From: a candidate division Zixibacteria bacterium RBG-1
GTDB taxonomy: Bacteria; Zixibacteria; MSB-5A5; DSPP01; RBG-1
Length of the DNA: 64,000 nt
Direction: 5' to 3'
Assembly (NCBI GenBank): GCA_000447245.1
Contig: AUYT01000001.1
Coordinates: forward strand, 1,668,001-1,732,000
Below the pieces are notes generated by a model. The model saw nothing but the letters and a program-made list of their open reading frames with translations. It was not told the DNA's origin and did no database searches. Below, piece by piece: positions 9,151 through 17,530 of this stretch. The first letter of the stretch is position 1. Each line of letters begins with the position of its first letter. The translations under genes were made by a program, and so were the position numbers.

Positions 9151-9993
9151 TTAAGATTTCAACCTTTTTATCTCTTCTGAAACCGAGGCCGCCTGCGGAT
9201 ATTTGGGATACTGTTTTATAAAGGATTCGTATAAAGCAATCGCTTTATTTTTATCACCTTTTTTGGCGTAACAGAAGGCCCGGTACAATTCGGCTGACAT
9301 GACCAAGGAACTTTTGGGAAACTCTCTTTTGAGTTGGTCCAGGTTTTCCAGCGCCTTGTCAAAATCGGATTTCTTTATAGACATAATGGATAAATTAAAC
9401 AAGCTGGAATCCGACTTCAAACGGGAATTCTGGGGGTCTAATTCTAGCACTTTTCTATAAAACTGTTCTGCTTCACTCCACCGGCTTCGCTCTTGATATT
9501 TCACCGCTAGCTTGAAATTAATATTTACATTGGAAGAGTCTTTTTTTATTCTATTTTGAAAATCAGTCAGGGTTTCTTTACCGGTCAGATAATTATTGAC
9601 CTTGTTCACTAATTCTTTGGAGGGTAGATAGCCCACCACTCTGTCAATCTCTTCTCCTTTGGAGTTAAGTAAAATTAGGGTGGGAAAGTCGCTGATTTTG
9701 TATTTGGAAGTCAAGCCGGCTTCGGTCTCCGCATTGAGCTTGGTGAAAATTATTTTATTTTTGAGACTGGCAAATCTGGAACTGCCAAGCGAAGAATCTT
9801 CCAGAACCCGACTCCATTTACTCCAATCAGCGTAAAAGAATACCAAAATATTCTGCTTACTTTTACCGGCAGTTTGGAGTGCTTCCGGAAGAGAGGAAAC
9901 CCAGTTTATCTTTACAGGTTTGGAGCTGCAGGAAGCGATGCTCAGCCAGACGAGGCCGAAAATTAACAGTTTTTTTATGGTGTGACCATTCAT
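9151..9993 (-). CDS. Thioredoxin-fold lipoprotein lacking the catalytic cysteines, with TPR repeats
   Basis: A predicted lipoprotein of about 280 residues. The N-terminus is a hydrophobic segment ending in a lipobox (LSIASC), followed by a thioredoxin-like domain with the cis-Pro segment [23 protein letters not shown]. Where an active thioredoxin has CxxC, it reads [10 protein letters not shown], so neither cysteine is present and it cannot be a thiol oxidoreductase of the usual kind. The C-terminal half has tetratricopeptide repeats ([44 protein letters not shown]). The ATG at 9993 is preferred, because the upstream TTG would overlap gcvPA by 20 bp. Its place inside the glycine cleavage operon is puzzling; a binding or scaffold role is likely, partner unknown. 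Confidence 0.8.
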   Translation of the reverse strand: MNGHTIKKLLIFGLVWLSIASCSSKPVKINWVSSLPEALQTAGKSKQNILVFFYADWSKWSRVLEDSSLGSSRFASLKNKIIFTKLNAETEAGLTSKYKISDFPTLILLNSKGEEIDRVVGYLPSKELVNKVNNYLTGKETLTDFQNRIKKDSSNVNINFKLAVKYQERSRWSEAEQFYRKVLELDPQNSRLKSDSSLFNLSIMSIKKSDFDKALENLDQLKREFPKSSLVMSAELYRAFCYAKKGDKNKAIALYESFIKQYPKYPQAASVSEEIKRLKS

Positions 9994-9994
9994 T

Positions 9995-11401
9995 TTAATT
10001 TCTCTGATTTTCAAGTTCGGGTTCTATTTTGTTTTCGGCAGAAGCCGGATAATCTTTCCTGCCGGTCAGACTTTTCAGATTGTCTACCAGGAAATCAATT
10101 TCGGTTTTGGTTCTTTTTTCAGTAACGGACATTAAGAGGCCATCCTCCAATCCCAGCTTAAAGGGTTTTAAATCCAGGCCGGCTAAGATTTTATTTTTCA
10201 ATAAGGCCTTAATTACCTTGGAAGGTGCCACTGGTGTTTGGATTACAAATTCTTTGAAAAAAGGTCCCTTAAATTTTCTTTTAAATCCGGAGATTTTTTC
10301 TATCTGCTCTACGGCATAATGAGATTTTTGCAAACATAACTCCGCCACTTTTTTAAGTCCGTTTTTCCCCAACAATGACAGATAAATACAGGCCGCAGTT
10401 GCTAACAGACCCTGATTGGTGCAGATATTCGAGGTGGCTTTTTCTCGGCGGATATGCTGTTCTCTGGTCTGGAGAGTCAGCACGTATCCTGTTTTTCCGT
10501 TTTTATCTACTGTCGCTGCCGCAATTCTGCCGGGCATTTTCCGGACAAACTCTTTTTTGGTGGCAAAAAATCCCAGGAGCGGTCCCCCGAAATTTAGTGA
10601 ATTGCCTAAAACCTGCCCTTCCCCCACTACTATATCAGCATTATATTCTCCGGGAGGTTTTAGTATCCCTAACGATATGGGGTCAGTGGCCACAATTAAC
10701 AAAGCCCCAACTTTATGTGCCAAACTTTCAATCTCTTTCAAATCTTCGATTAATCCGAAAAAGTTGGGTGACTGCACCACTAGACAGGCGGTTTTATCAT
10801 CGATTTTGCTTTTTAATTGCTCCAAATCTAACACACCTTCTTTCAATCCGATATCATCTATTTTGAGCTTTAGCCCGGAAGTGTAAGTGTAGAGAACTTC
10901 TTTATAAAAAGGGTGCAAACTTTCTGGAATTAAAACTTTTTTTCTTTCAGTTTGGGCATAAGCCATCAGAACCGCCTCCGCTATGGCTGAAGCCCCGTCA
11001 TACACCGAAGCATTGGCAACTTCCATCCCGGTCAGATTGCAGATTAAGGATTGAAATTCATAGATAACCTGCAGGGTCCCCTGGGAAACTTCGGCCTGAT
11101 AGGGAGTGTAAGCGGTGTAAAACTCGGAACGGGAAATCAGATGGTCAATCGCCACCGGGACGAAATGGTCATAGATACCGGCACCTAGAAAATTGATAAA
11201 CTGGGTAGAGTTCTTATTTTCACCGGCCATTTTTCGTAGTTCGGCAACAATTTCCAGTTCAGATAATTTCTTGGGAAGATTAAGCGGTTTTTTTAATTTT
11301 ATTTCTTCCGGAATACAGGGAATCAAATTCTCAAAACGCTCAACCCCGATGGCTTTGAGCATCTCTTCGCGATTTTGTTCGGTATTAGGATTATAAGTCA
11401 T
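9995..11401 (-). CDS. gcvPA: Glycine dehydrogenase (decarboxylating) subunit 1, P-protein alpha half
   Basis: The alpha subunit of the two-component glycine decarboxylase. The 468-residue sequence begins with the family block MLKAIGVERFENLIPCIPEE, and shows NFLGAGIYDHFVP, YTPYQAEVSQGTLQVIYEFQ, SVYDGASAIAEAVLMA and the ATSNICTNQGLLA motif. It lacks the PLP lysine, which is in GcvPB. It lies 26 bp after gcvH and abuts the thioredoxin-like gene (ATG two bases from its stop), so all four genes are probably co-transcribed. Confidence 0.98.
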   Translation of the reverse strand: MTYNPNTEQNREEMLKAIGVERFENLIPCIPEEIKLKKPLNLPKKLSELEIVAELRKMAGENKNSTQFINFLGAGIYDHFVPVAIDHLISRSEFYTAYTPYQAEVSQGTLQVIYEFQSLICNLTGMEVANASVYDGASAIAEAVLMAYAQTERKKVLIPESLHPFYKEVLYTYTSGLKLKIDDIGLKEGVLDLEQLKSKIDDKTACLVVQSPNFFGLIEDLKEIESLAHKVGALLIVATDPISLGILKPPGEYNADIVVGEGQVLGNSLNFGGPLLGFFATKKEFVRKMPGRIAAATVDKNGKTGYVLTLQTREQHIRREKATSNICTNQGLLATAACIYLSLLGKNGLKKVAELCLQKSHYAVEQIEKISGFKRKFKGPFFKEFVIQTPVAPSKVIKALLKNKILAGLDLKPFKLGLEDGLLMSVTEKRTKTEIDFLVDNLKSLTGRKDYPASAENKIEPELENQRN

Positions 11402-11426
11402 TTTAAAGCGAGTTTGATTTTACTTT

Positions 11427-11807
11427 CTAAGTTTCGACTAAGGTCTTGTATTTCTCCGGAGTCAAAAGAGCATCTAATTGCTTTAAATCGGCCACTTTTA
11501 CTTTGATAATCCACCCTTCTCCATACGGGTCTTTATTGATTATGGTGGCGTCTTTTTCCAATCTGGTATTGATTTCCACCACTTCACCTGTTATCGGAGA
11601 AAATAGCTCGGACACAGCTTTGACCGCTTCAATAATCCCAAAGGGACCCATTTGAATGACTTTGGTTCCCACTTTGGGCAATTCCACGAAGATTATGTCT
11701 CCTAATTCCCCCTGGGCGTAATCGGTTATCCCTACTGTGGCTATGTTATTGTCGACTTTGACCCATTCATGCTCTTTGGTGTATTTTCGGTCTTCTTTGA
11801 TATGCAC
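11427..11807 (-). CDS. gcvH: Glycine cleavage system H protein
   Basis: A lipoyl carrier that shuttles the aminomethyl group between P-, T- and L-proteins. The 126-residue protein contains YTKEHEWVKV, GITDYAQGELGDIIFVELP and the lipoylation site IEAVKAVSELFSPITGEV. I chose the GTG at 11805-11807 because an AAAGGAGG ribosome site precedes it by 4-5 bases; the open frame extends 21 codons further upstream with no family similarity. It is first gene of the gcv operon, behind a probable promoter about 60 bp upstream. Confidence 0.97.
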   Translation of the reverse strand: MHIKEDRKYTKEHEWVKVDNNIATVGITDYAQGELGDIIFVELPKVGTKVIQMGPFGIIEAVKAVSELFSPITGEVVEINTRLEKDATIINKDPYGEGWIIKVKVADLKQLDALLTPEKYKTLVET

Positions 11808-11868
11808 ACCGCCTCCTTTATGGTGAGTGTAATCGAACCATATCGGTTTGAGTTGAAAGCAAAATCGC

Positions 11869-11897
11869 AATTTAGTTTTTCTTTACGCAGTTGTCAA
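11869..11897 (-). promoter_or_regulatory. Probable promoter of the gcv operon
   Basis: TTGACA (11892-11897), 17 bp and TAAATT (11869-11874) on the minus strand, about 60 bp before the gcvH start. The leader is too short to hold a glycine riboswitch, and I see none. Confidence 0.6.
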
Positions 11898-11986
11898 CTC
11901 AAAATAAATTGGTGGAAAGTTAGAATTAAAATCAAGCTTGAACTTATGAGTAAAAATGGAAGGGTGTGCTGACTTAATTATTTATA

Positions 11987-13366
11987 TCAGCTCTTGACTT
12001 TTTGCTCTTTTTCTTTATGACCTCTGAAGTTGATGAAATGCTCTATCAGAGTGGTATCATAGTTGCCGAACAGAAACACCGGGCTGGAGATGATTTCTTT
12101 ATGGAAAGGGATGGTGGTTTTTACTCCTTCGATAATAAATTCATCCAGAGCCCTCTGCATTTTCAAGATCGCTTCATTTCGGTTTTTGCCGTGGGTGATG
12201 ACCTTGGCAATCATAGAATCATAATAAGGCGGAATCTTATATTTAGCATAAGCATGAGTGTCAATTCTGATTCCGTGCCCGCCGGGGATATGCAAACTGG
12301 TAATTTCTCCGGGACAGGGCAAAAAATCATTTTCCGGATCTTCGGCATTGATTCGGCATTCAATGGCATGCCCTTTTAATACAACTTGGTCCTGAGTCAA
12401 GCTTAATTTTTCTCCCCAGGCAATCCTTATCTGTTCTTTGATCAAATCAATGTCCACTACTTCTTCAGTAACAGTATGCTCCACCTGAATTCGGGTATTC
12501 ATTTCCATAAAATAAAATTTATTTTCTTTATCCAATAAAAACTCCATCGTACCGGAATTTTCATAGCCGATAGCTTTAGCCCCTTTCACCGCCAAACCCC
12601 CCATTTTCTCTCTTAATTTTTCATCCATCACAGGAGAAGGAGATTCTTCAATTAATTTCTGATGTCTTCTTTGGATGGTGCAGTCTCTGTCGCCCAAGTG
12701 GATGATATTGCCTAAACTGTCACCCAGTATTTGAAACTCAATATGCCGGGGTGACTCGACATATTTTTCGATATATAAATCTTCCACTCCGAAAGAAAGC
12801 TTGGCTTCCTGCTGGGCTATTTCAAAATAGGTTTCCAGGTCTTTGGCATCCTTGGCCATCCTCATCCCTTTTCCGCCACCCCCTTGGCTGGCTTTTAAAA
12901 TCACCGGATAGCCGATAGCTTTGGATATATCTTGGGCCTCTTTTAAGGTTTTGACTACTTCCTCAGACCCCGGTATAACCGGTAGACCCACTTTTTTCAT
13001 GGCTTCTTTGGCTTTGATTTTATCCCCCATCAGACGAATGACAGTTGATGTGGGACCTATGAATTTTATATTGCAGGATTCACAGATTTCAGCAAAATCA
13101 GCGTTTTCAGCCAAAAACCCGTACCCGGGATGAATGGCATCGGAGTTGGTAATTTCAGCCGCGGCTATGATTCTTTTGGGGTCTAGGTAAGATGAAGCCG
13201 GTGGAGCCGGACCGATACAGACATCTTCATCCGCAAAACGTACGTGCAAGGAAGGCCGGTCAGCTTCGGAATGAACTGCTACCGTGGCAATACCTAATTC
13301 CTTGCAGGCTCTGATTATGCGGAGAGCTATCTCTCCCCGGTTGGCTACCAATACTTTTTTAAACAT
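11987..13366 (-). CDS. accC: Acetyl-CoA carboxylase biotin carboxylase subunit
   Basis: It carboxylates the biotin on AccB using ATP and bicarbonate, the first half of malonyl-CoA formation. The 459-residue ATP-grasp enzyme has the family start [19 protein letters not shown], the Gly-rich loop [12 protein letters not shown], the [17 protein letters not shown] motif, and the metal/catalytic [14 protein letters not shown] block. It is last gene of M24 peptidase-accB-pilT-accC. The expected accB-accC adjacency is broken by pilT, 19 bp upstream. The ribosome site is weak (AAGG directly against the ATG), so expression may depend on coupling to pilT. Confidence 0.98.
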   Translation of the reverse strand: MFKKVLVANRGEIALRIIRACKELGIATVAVHSEADRPSLHVRFADEDVCIGPAPPASSYLDPKRIIAAAEITNSDAIHPGYGFLAENADFAEICESCNIKFIGPTSTVIRLMGDKIKAKEAMKKVGLPVIPGSEEVVKTLKEAQDISKAIGYPVILKASQGGGGKGMRMAKDAKDLETYFEIAQQEAKLSFGVEDLYIEKYVESPRHIEFQILGDSLGNIIHLGDRDCTIQRRHQKLIEESPSPVMDEKLREKMGGLAVKGAKAIGYENSGTMEFLLDKENKFYFMEMNTRIQVEHTVTEEVVDIDLIKEQIRIAWGEKLSLTQDQVVLKGHAIECRINAEDPENDFLPCPGEITSLHIPGGHGIRIDTHAYAKYKIPPYYDSMIAKVITHGKNRNEAILKMQRALDEFIIEGVKTTIPFHKEIISSPVFLFGNYDTTLIEHFINFRGHKEKEQKVKS

Positions 13367-13384
13367 CCTTGTAAAATATAATAC

Positions 13385-14509
13385 TTATTTTTTGTTTTGG
13401 GAAGAGCTTCTTTCGAATTCCTGCCAGCCTTTATCAGAGGCACCGGTTATACCCTTGACCCTTAAATCGAAGTCATCCGGACTGGTGGTCTGGGTCAAGG
13501 CCTCCTGATAGGTAATCATGCTGGATTTGTACAGTTTCATGATGGACTGGTCAAAAGACTGCATTCCGTATTGAATGGCTCCGGATTCAATCAGTTCAAT
13601 TAAAAGTAAAGTCTTCAGAGGGTCGGTGATATATTCTCGGACTGAGCCGCTGGAAACCAGCACCTCTACGGCCGGAACTCTTCCCGGACCGTCAGAGCGA
13701 GGTAAAAGTCTCTGACAGATTATGGCTTTCAGGGTACCGGCTAAAAGCGACCGAATTTGCTGATGCTGGTGCGGCGGGAAAAAGGTGATGATTCGGCTGA
13801 TAGTTTCAATGGCATTCATGGTGTGCAGTGTGCTTAAAACCAAATGCCCGGTGTCGGCGGCAGTTAAGGCAATCGACATGGTGTCTAAGTCTCTGACCTC
13901 ACCGATTAAGATTACGTCCGGGTCTTGTCTGAAAGCGTGTCTTAAAGCTAAAGCGAAGGATTCGGTATCTCCACCGATTTCTCTTTGACTGATGATGCTT
14001 TTTTTATCACGATAAACATATTCGATGGGGTCTTCTATGGTTAAAATATTTTCCGCCCGGGTTTGATTGATATGCTCTATCATGGCTGCCAGGGTGGTGG
14101 ATTTTCCAGATCCGGTGGTACCGGTCACTAGAATCAATCCTCTTTTCTGCTCCGAGAGGGTTTTTATTACCGGAGGTAAATTGAGCTCTTCAAAGCTGGG
14201 AATTTTAGTATTTACCGCTCTTATTGCTATACCTATGGTTCCTCTTTGGCGATAAAAATTGATTCTGAATCTTCCTAATTTGGAAACCGACAGCGCCAGA
14301 TCCATTTCGTTTTTTTTAATAAAACGGCCTTTTTGGTCTTCATTTAAAATTTGGTTTAAGGTCTGTTCAATATCTTCATTGGTCAAAACGTTGGTCTCAA
14401 TGGCGTTTAGAGTTCCGTCAATTCTTAAAATCGGTTTCAGCCCTACCCGGAGATGCAAATCGGACGCCTTTTTCTGCAGCATGATTTCCAGCATCTGTTT
14501 TAAGTTCAT
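13385..14509 (-). CDS. pilT: Type IV pilus retraction ATPase PilT
   Basis: A hexameric secretion-type ATPase that powers pilus depolymerisation and twitching. The 374-residue protein has the PAS-like N-domain (LKQMLEIMLQKKASDLHL), Walker A GTTGSGKST at 130-138, the Asp box around LTIEDPIEYV, Walker B DPDVILIGEVRD, and the His box TGHLVLSTLHT. Length and start are typical, with a perfect AAAGGAGG ribosome site before the ATG. No other pilus gene is in the window. Its position between accB and accC is unusual and would link pilus retraction to the fatty-acid synthesis transcript. Confidence 0.96.
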   Translation of the reverse strand: MNLKQMLEIMLQKKASDLHLRVGLKPILRIDGTLNAIETNVLTNEDIEQTLNQILNEDQKGRFIKKNEMDLALSVSKLGRFRINFYRQRGTIGIAIRAVNTKIPSFEELNLPPVIKTLSEQKRGLILVTGTTGSGKSTTLAAMIEHINQTRAENILTIEDPIEYVYRDKKSIISQREIGGDTESFALALRHAFRQDPDVILIGEVRDLDTMSIALTAADTGHLVLSTLHTMNAIETISRIITFFPPHQHQQIRSLLAGTLKAIICQRLLPRSDGPGRVPAVEVLVSSGSVREYITDPLKTLLLIELIESGAIQYGMQSFDQSIMKLYKSSMITYQEALTQTTSPDDFDLRVKGITGASDKGWQEFERSSSQNKK

Positions 14510-14610
14510 GATACCTCCTTTCCCTTTTTTAGTTTTCGGTAAATAGCCAGATGACTTTAAGATTAAAGGAGCTTAAATGGCTATGCCATGCTGTCCCTAT
14601 AGTTACACTA

Positions 14611-14635
14611 TAAGCGTAACCAAAGGGTTCGCTTA
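14611..14635 (-). other. Intercistronic hairpin between accB and pilT
   Basis: In the 155-bp gap before pilT, the minus strand reads TAAGCGAACC, CTTT, GGTTACGCTTA. That makes a 10-bp stem with one bulged A and a 4-base loop. No T-run follows, so it is more likely an RNA-processing or stability element than a terminator. Confidence 0.5.
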
Positions 14636-14664
14636 CACTCACCATAAAGGGAGGGAGGGGATAA

Positions 14665-15132
14665 TTAGGCGGAGGGCTCTACTAAAAATAGGGTCTGTCC
14701 GTATTCTACCGGTTTTCCGTTTTCTACACAAATCTTGACAACTTTGCCGCTGACGTCTGATTCTATCTCATTCATCAGTTTCATGGCTTCCACGATACAG
14801 GCCACCTGCCCTTTTTGGATTTCATGATTCAGCTCTATGTAGGGTTTGGCGCCTGGTGCCGGAGCCCGGTGAAAAGTTCCCACCATGGGTGATTTTATGG
14901 GAACCAGATTATCCTGGGATTCAGTCTCTGAGGCAACCTTTTGCGGCTGTTTGGCGGCTTCGGCAAGAGGATCTAATTTGATTAAGGTCCCCGAGTTGTG
15001 GGAATTAGAATTGGTATGATTTGATAACCTTTTGGAGATTCTGATTCTTTTTCCCCAATACCAGATTTCCAACTCTTCGATATTGCTTTCTTCCAAAATC
15101 CTGATTAATTTCTTAATTTTAGATTCTCTCAT
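14665..15132 (-). CDS. accB: Biotin carboxyl carrier protein of acetyl-CoA carboxylase
   Basis: The biotin-bearing subunit of acetyl-CoA carboxylase. The C-terminal biotinyl domain contains CIVEAMKLMNEIESD, with the biotinylated lysine near residue 118. The N-terminal helix (KKLIRILEESNIEELEIWYWGKRIRISK) and the linker, which is not clearly Ala/Pro-rich, are typical of AccB. I place the start at the ATG at 15132 (155 residues) behind a G-rich ribosome site; a TTG four codons upstream is the alternative. It follows the M24 peptidase by about 15 bp, an arrangement also common in Firmicutes and Deltaproteobacteria. Confidence 0.97.
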   Translation of the reverse strand: MRESKIKKLIRILEESNIEELEIWYWGKRIRISKRLSNHTNSNSHNSGTLIKLDPLAEAAKQPQKVASETESQDNLVPIKSPMVGTFHRAPAPGAKPYIELNHEIQKGQVACIVEAMKLMNEIESDVSGKVVKICVENGKPVEYGQTLFLVEPSA

Positions 15133-15147
15133 AAATTCCCCCAAAAT

Positions 15148-16233
15148 TTAAATTTCGATTAATTCTTTGGGTGCGGAATTTAAAACCAATGGTCCATTAT
15201 TGGTAACTAAGACATCATCCTCGATTCTTACTCCTCCCCAGCCGGAAATGTAAATTCCCGGTTCCACTGTCACTACCATATTTTCCTCTAAGGTATCGGA
15301 GCTTCTGGAATTCAAGGTTGGTAATTCGTGGACTTGCAATCCGATGCCGTGTCCGGTGCCATGCCCGAAATTGGGTCCGAAACCTTTCTCTCTAATATAA
15401 TTTCGGACAATTTGGTCTACCTCCTTACAGGCTTTGCCTGATTTCAGGGATGTTATTCCCTTTTTTTGAGCTGAACCGACGATATTATAGATTTGCTTCT
15501 GGCGGGAACTGGCTTTTCCCACCACTACAGTTCGGGTTAAATCAGAGACATAGCCATCTACTATGGCTCCAAAATCTAAGGTGACAAAATCTCCCTTTTT
15601 AATTTTTTTCTCCGAGGCTCGGCCGTGCGGCATTGAGGAACGGACACCGGAGGCAACTATCGGCTCAAAGGCGCTTCCTTCCGCACCTTCTTTTTTTAAC
15701 CGGTACTCTAATTCAATGGCAATCTCATTTTCTTTGACCCCCGGTTTTAGCATATCCAAAATGTTGTGAAAAACTGTGTCCGTTATTTTTACCGCTTGTT
15801 TGATTTTCTGAATTTCAACTTTCTCTTTTTTGGCGGCTATTTTCTCGACCACATTTTCGGTGCTGACCAGTAACACCTGAGGTAATAAGGAACTTAATTT
15901 TTGATACATCTGATAGGTGATATTATTACCTTCAAAACCTAACCTTAGATTTTTTCTTTTCAGCGAATTTAATTTCGGCAACTCGGTAAAAATATCGCGT
16001 TCCCCGATGATGATTTTGAAATTGGAGATGCCGTTTCGGTGTATCTCCTGGTGAACCTGGTCTTTATATCTGAAATCAGTGATGAATACTTTCTCTTTAG
16101 GAGTAATCAAGAACAAACCGTTGCTGCCGGTATAACCGCACAGATATCTTAAATTGGTGGGTTTGGCAACCAATAGGGCATCCAGACCTTCTTTTTCTAA
16201 GCTTGAAATGACTTTGGAAATTCTATTGGGCAT
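15148..16233 (-). CDS. M24 family Xaa-Pro aminopeptidase/dipeptidase
   Basis: A cytoplasmic metallopeptidase that removes N-terminal residues next to proline. The 361-residue chain has the creatinase N-domain (about 1-125) and the pita-bread catalytic domain. Metal ligands are visible in order: LDFGAIVDGYVSDLTRT, GHGTGHGIGLQVHELP, VEPGIYI and GVRIEDDVLV. It is a PepQ/PepP-like enzyme whose exact preference cannot be assigned. It is first gene of the accB-pilT-accC operon, with a clear promoter and an AAAGG ribosome site. Confidence 0.93.
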   Translation of the reverse strand: MPNRISKVISSLEKEGLDALLVAKPTNLRYLCGYTGSNGLFLITPKEKVFITDFRYKDQVHQEIHRNGISNFKIIIGERDIFTELPKLNSLKRKNLRLGFEGNNITYQMYQKLSSLLPQVLLVSTENVVEKIAAKKEKVEIQKIKQAVKITDTVFHNILDMLKPGVKENEIAIELEYRLKKEGAEGSAFEPIVASGVRSSMPHGRASEKKIKKGDFVTLDFGAIVDGYVSDLTRTVVVGKASSRQKQIYNIVGSAQKKGITSLKSGKACKEVDQIVRNYIREKGFGPNFGHGTGHGIGLQVHELPTLNSRSSDTLEENMVVTVEPGIYISGWGGVRIEDDVLVTNNGPLVLNSAPKELIEI

Positions 16234-16256
16234 AATTTACCTTTAAAGTATAAAAG

Positions 16257-16285
16257 ACAATAAACAATTACTTGGGGGCTGTCAA
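16257..16285 (-). promoter_or_regulatory. Promoter of the M24 peptidase-accB-pilT-accC operon
   Basis: TTGACA (16280-16285), 17 bp and TATTGT (16257-16262) on the minus strand, about 25 bp before the peptidase ATG. Confidence 0.7.
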
Positions 16286-16294
16286 GAGAAATCT

Positions 16295-16801
16295 TCAACA
16301 GGTGGTATATCTCTTTACGATGGAACGAATTAGCTGGGTGGTAGACTTTCCTCTGTAAAGTGGAACCGTGACTACTTTTCCCCCGTTTTCGAGTACCTCT
16401 TCTCTACCTACTATTTGAGTCATCTTGTAATCTGCCCCTTTGACTAATACATCTGGTAATATGCTACGGATTAATTTTAAAGGAGTTTGCTCATTAAATA
16501 GGCAAACGTAGTCGACAGATTCAAGACTGGACAGTATTTCAGCCCGGTCCTTTTGGGGTAAAATTGGTCTTTTATCATCTTTATCCCTACGGGATGGTTC
16601 CCTATTGAGCTTTTTAATGGAAGAATCGCTGTTTAATCCAACAATTAAAATATCACCTAAGGATTTGGCTTTTTTTAATAATTTTATATGACCGACGTGC
16701 AGTAAATCAAAACAACCATTGGTGAAAACTATTTTTTTCCTCTGTTTTTTGGCTTTTTGTCTGATTTTTAATAATTTTTTTACTGAGGTAATTTTACGCA
16801 T
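16295..16801 (-). CDS. rfaE2: D-glycero-beta-D-manno-heptose 1-phosphate adenylyltransferase
   Basis: It activates heptose-1-phosphate to ADP-heptose for the LPS inner core. The 168-residue nucleotidyltransferase has FTNGCFDLLHVGHIKLLKKA (the HxGH site) and the family tail LVKGADYKMTQIVGREEVLENGGKV followed by RGKSTTQLI. The ATG at 16801 fits family starts (MRKITSVKKLLKIR); an upstream TTG is possible. In Enterobacteria this is the C-terminal half of HldE. Here it is a separate gene, with an unknown gene between it and rfaE1. Confidence 0.96.
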   Translation of the reverse strand: MRKITSVKKLLKIRQKAKKQRKKIVFTNGCFDLLHVGHIKLLKKAKSLGDILIVGLNSDSSIKKLNREPSRRDKDDKRPILPQKDRAEILSSLESVDYVCLFNEQTPLKLIRSILPDVLVKGADYKMTQIVGREEVLENGGKVVTVPLYRGKSTTQLIRSIVKRYTTC

Positions 16802-16828
16802 CTGCTGTGCCAAAATTTTAGCAATGTC

Positions 16829-17470
16829 TTAATTAGGAGTTTTTACTGAATATTTTTCTATCTCTTTTTCGATATTTCCCAATAAATCAGTTAAGTATTT
16901 TCTCATTTCTAAATTTTCCTTAGTTCTGTTTAAACGATAACCTTCAAGTAAGAGACTATCAATGGTTATATCTAAATTATCTCGAACCATTATTAAGTCA
17001 AGCCCAGACATTCTATTGTCTTTCTCGGGCTTTAAACCACCATAATACGTCCGTCTAATAGCATTGAGCATTTGCTCTTTAGTCATATTATCTGGAAACT
17101 CCATTGTTGTTCCCTTAGCTATCGGATTATCAGGGGCAAATAGTAACCGCTCCAAACCCACTCTTTGATAGACATTATCCAGAACTTTTACTTCAACCTT
17201 TCTACTCCAGAGGCGGGAGATAACCGCATCGAGCCGGAGTTCGTAAAGCTCATCTCTTATTTTTTTCGTTAGCCCGTTATCAGCTAAAATTGAAGAATAA
17301 TCATCTTTAGGAATTTTTTCTATAGATCTTCTTAATTCACCTATTTTTCCTGTCCATCGGTCATATTTGGTATTGGTTTGTGAAAAAACAACATAGCGAT
17401 TTGTAAATGCTAAATAAACCATTAGTGCGGTTATTAATGCTAAAATCCAAATCTTGAATACTTTTGGCAT
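16829..17470 (-). CDS. Membrane-anchored protein of unknown function between rfaE1 and rfaE2
   Basis: I do not recognise a family for this 213-residue protein. One hydrophobic N-terminal segment (about residues 6-24, FKIWILALITALMVYLAF) would anchor it in the inner membrane or act as an uncleaved signal. The remainder is hydrophilic and mostly helical, rich in Arg, Lys, Glu and Asp, without cysteines or catalytic motifs I know, and would face the periplasm. A good GGAGGAG ribosome site precedes the ATG. It sits 27 bp before rfaE2 and 60 bp after rfaE1, so a link to heptose or LPS handling is possible but unproven. Confidence 0.7.
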   Translation of the reverse strand: MPKVFKIWILALITALMVYLAFTNRYVVFSQTNTKYDRWTGKIGELRRSIEKIPKDDYSSILADNGLTKKIRDELYELRLDAVISRLWSRKVEVKVLDNVYQRVGLERLLFAPDNPIAKGTTMEFPDNMTKEQMLNAIRRTYYGGLKPEKDNRMSGLDLIMVRDNLDITIDSLLLEGYRLNRTKENLEMRKYLTDLLGNIEKEIEKYSVKTPN

Positions 17471-17530
17471 TGAACTCCTCCTTAAATTTAAATAAAACAG
17501 TTAAGTTAAAATTAAGGCACTACAAAATTT

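Noticed and set aside
10375-10886. Long plus-strand open frames opposite gcvPA (163 and 156 codons)
   Set aside because: They are antisense to a well conserved gene, have no ribosome site and overlap each other in different frames.
11808-11986. Glycine riboswitch before the gcv operon
   Set aside because: The predicted leader is about 60 nt and shows no tandem aptamer pattern.
16295-17470. A single fused hldE gene broken by frameshift
   Set aside because: rfaE1 and rfaE2 are complete with their own starts, and the gene between has a good ribosome site and its own frame.
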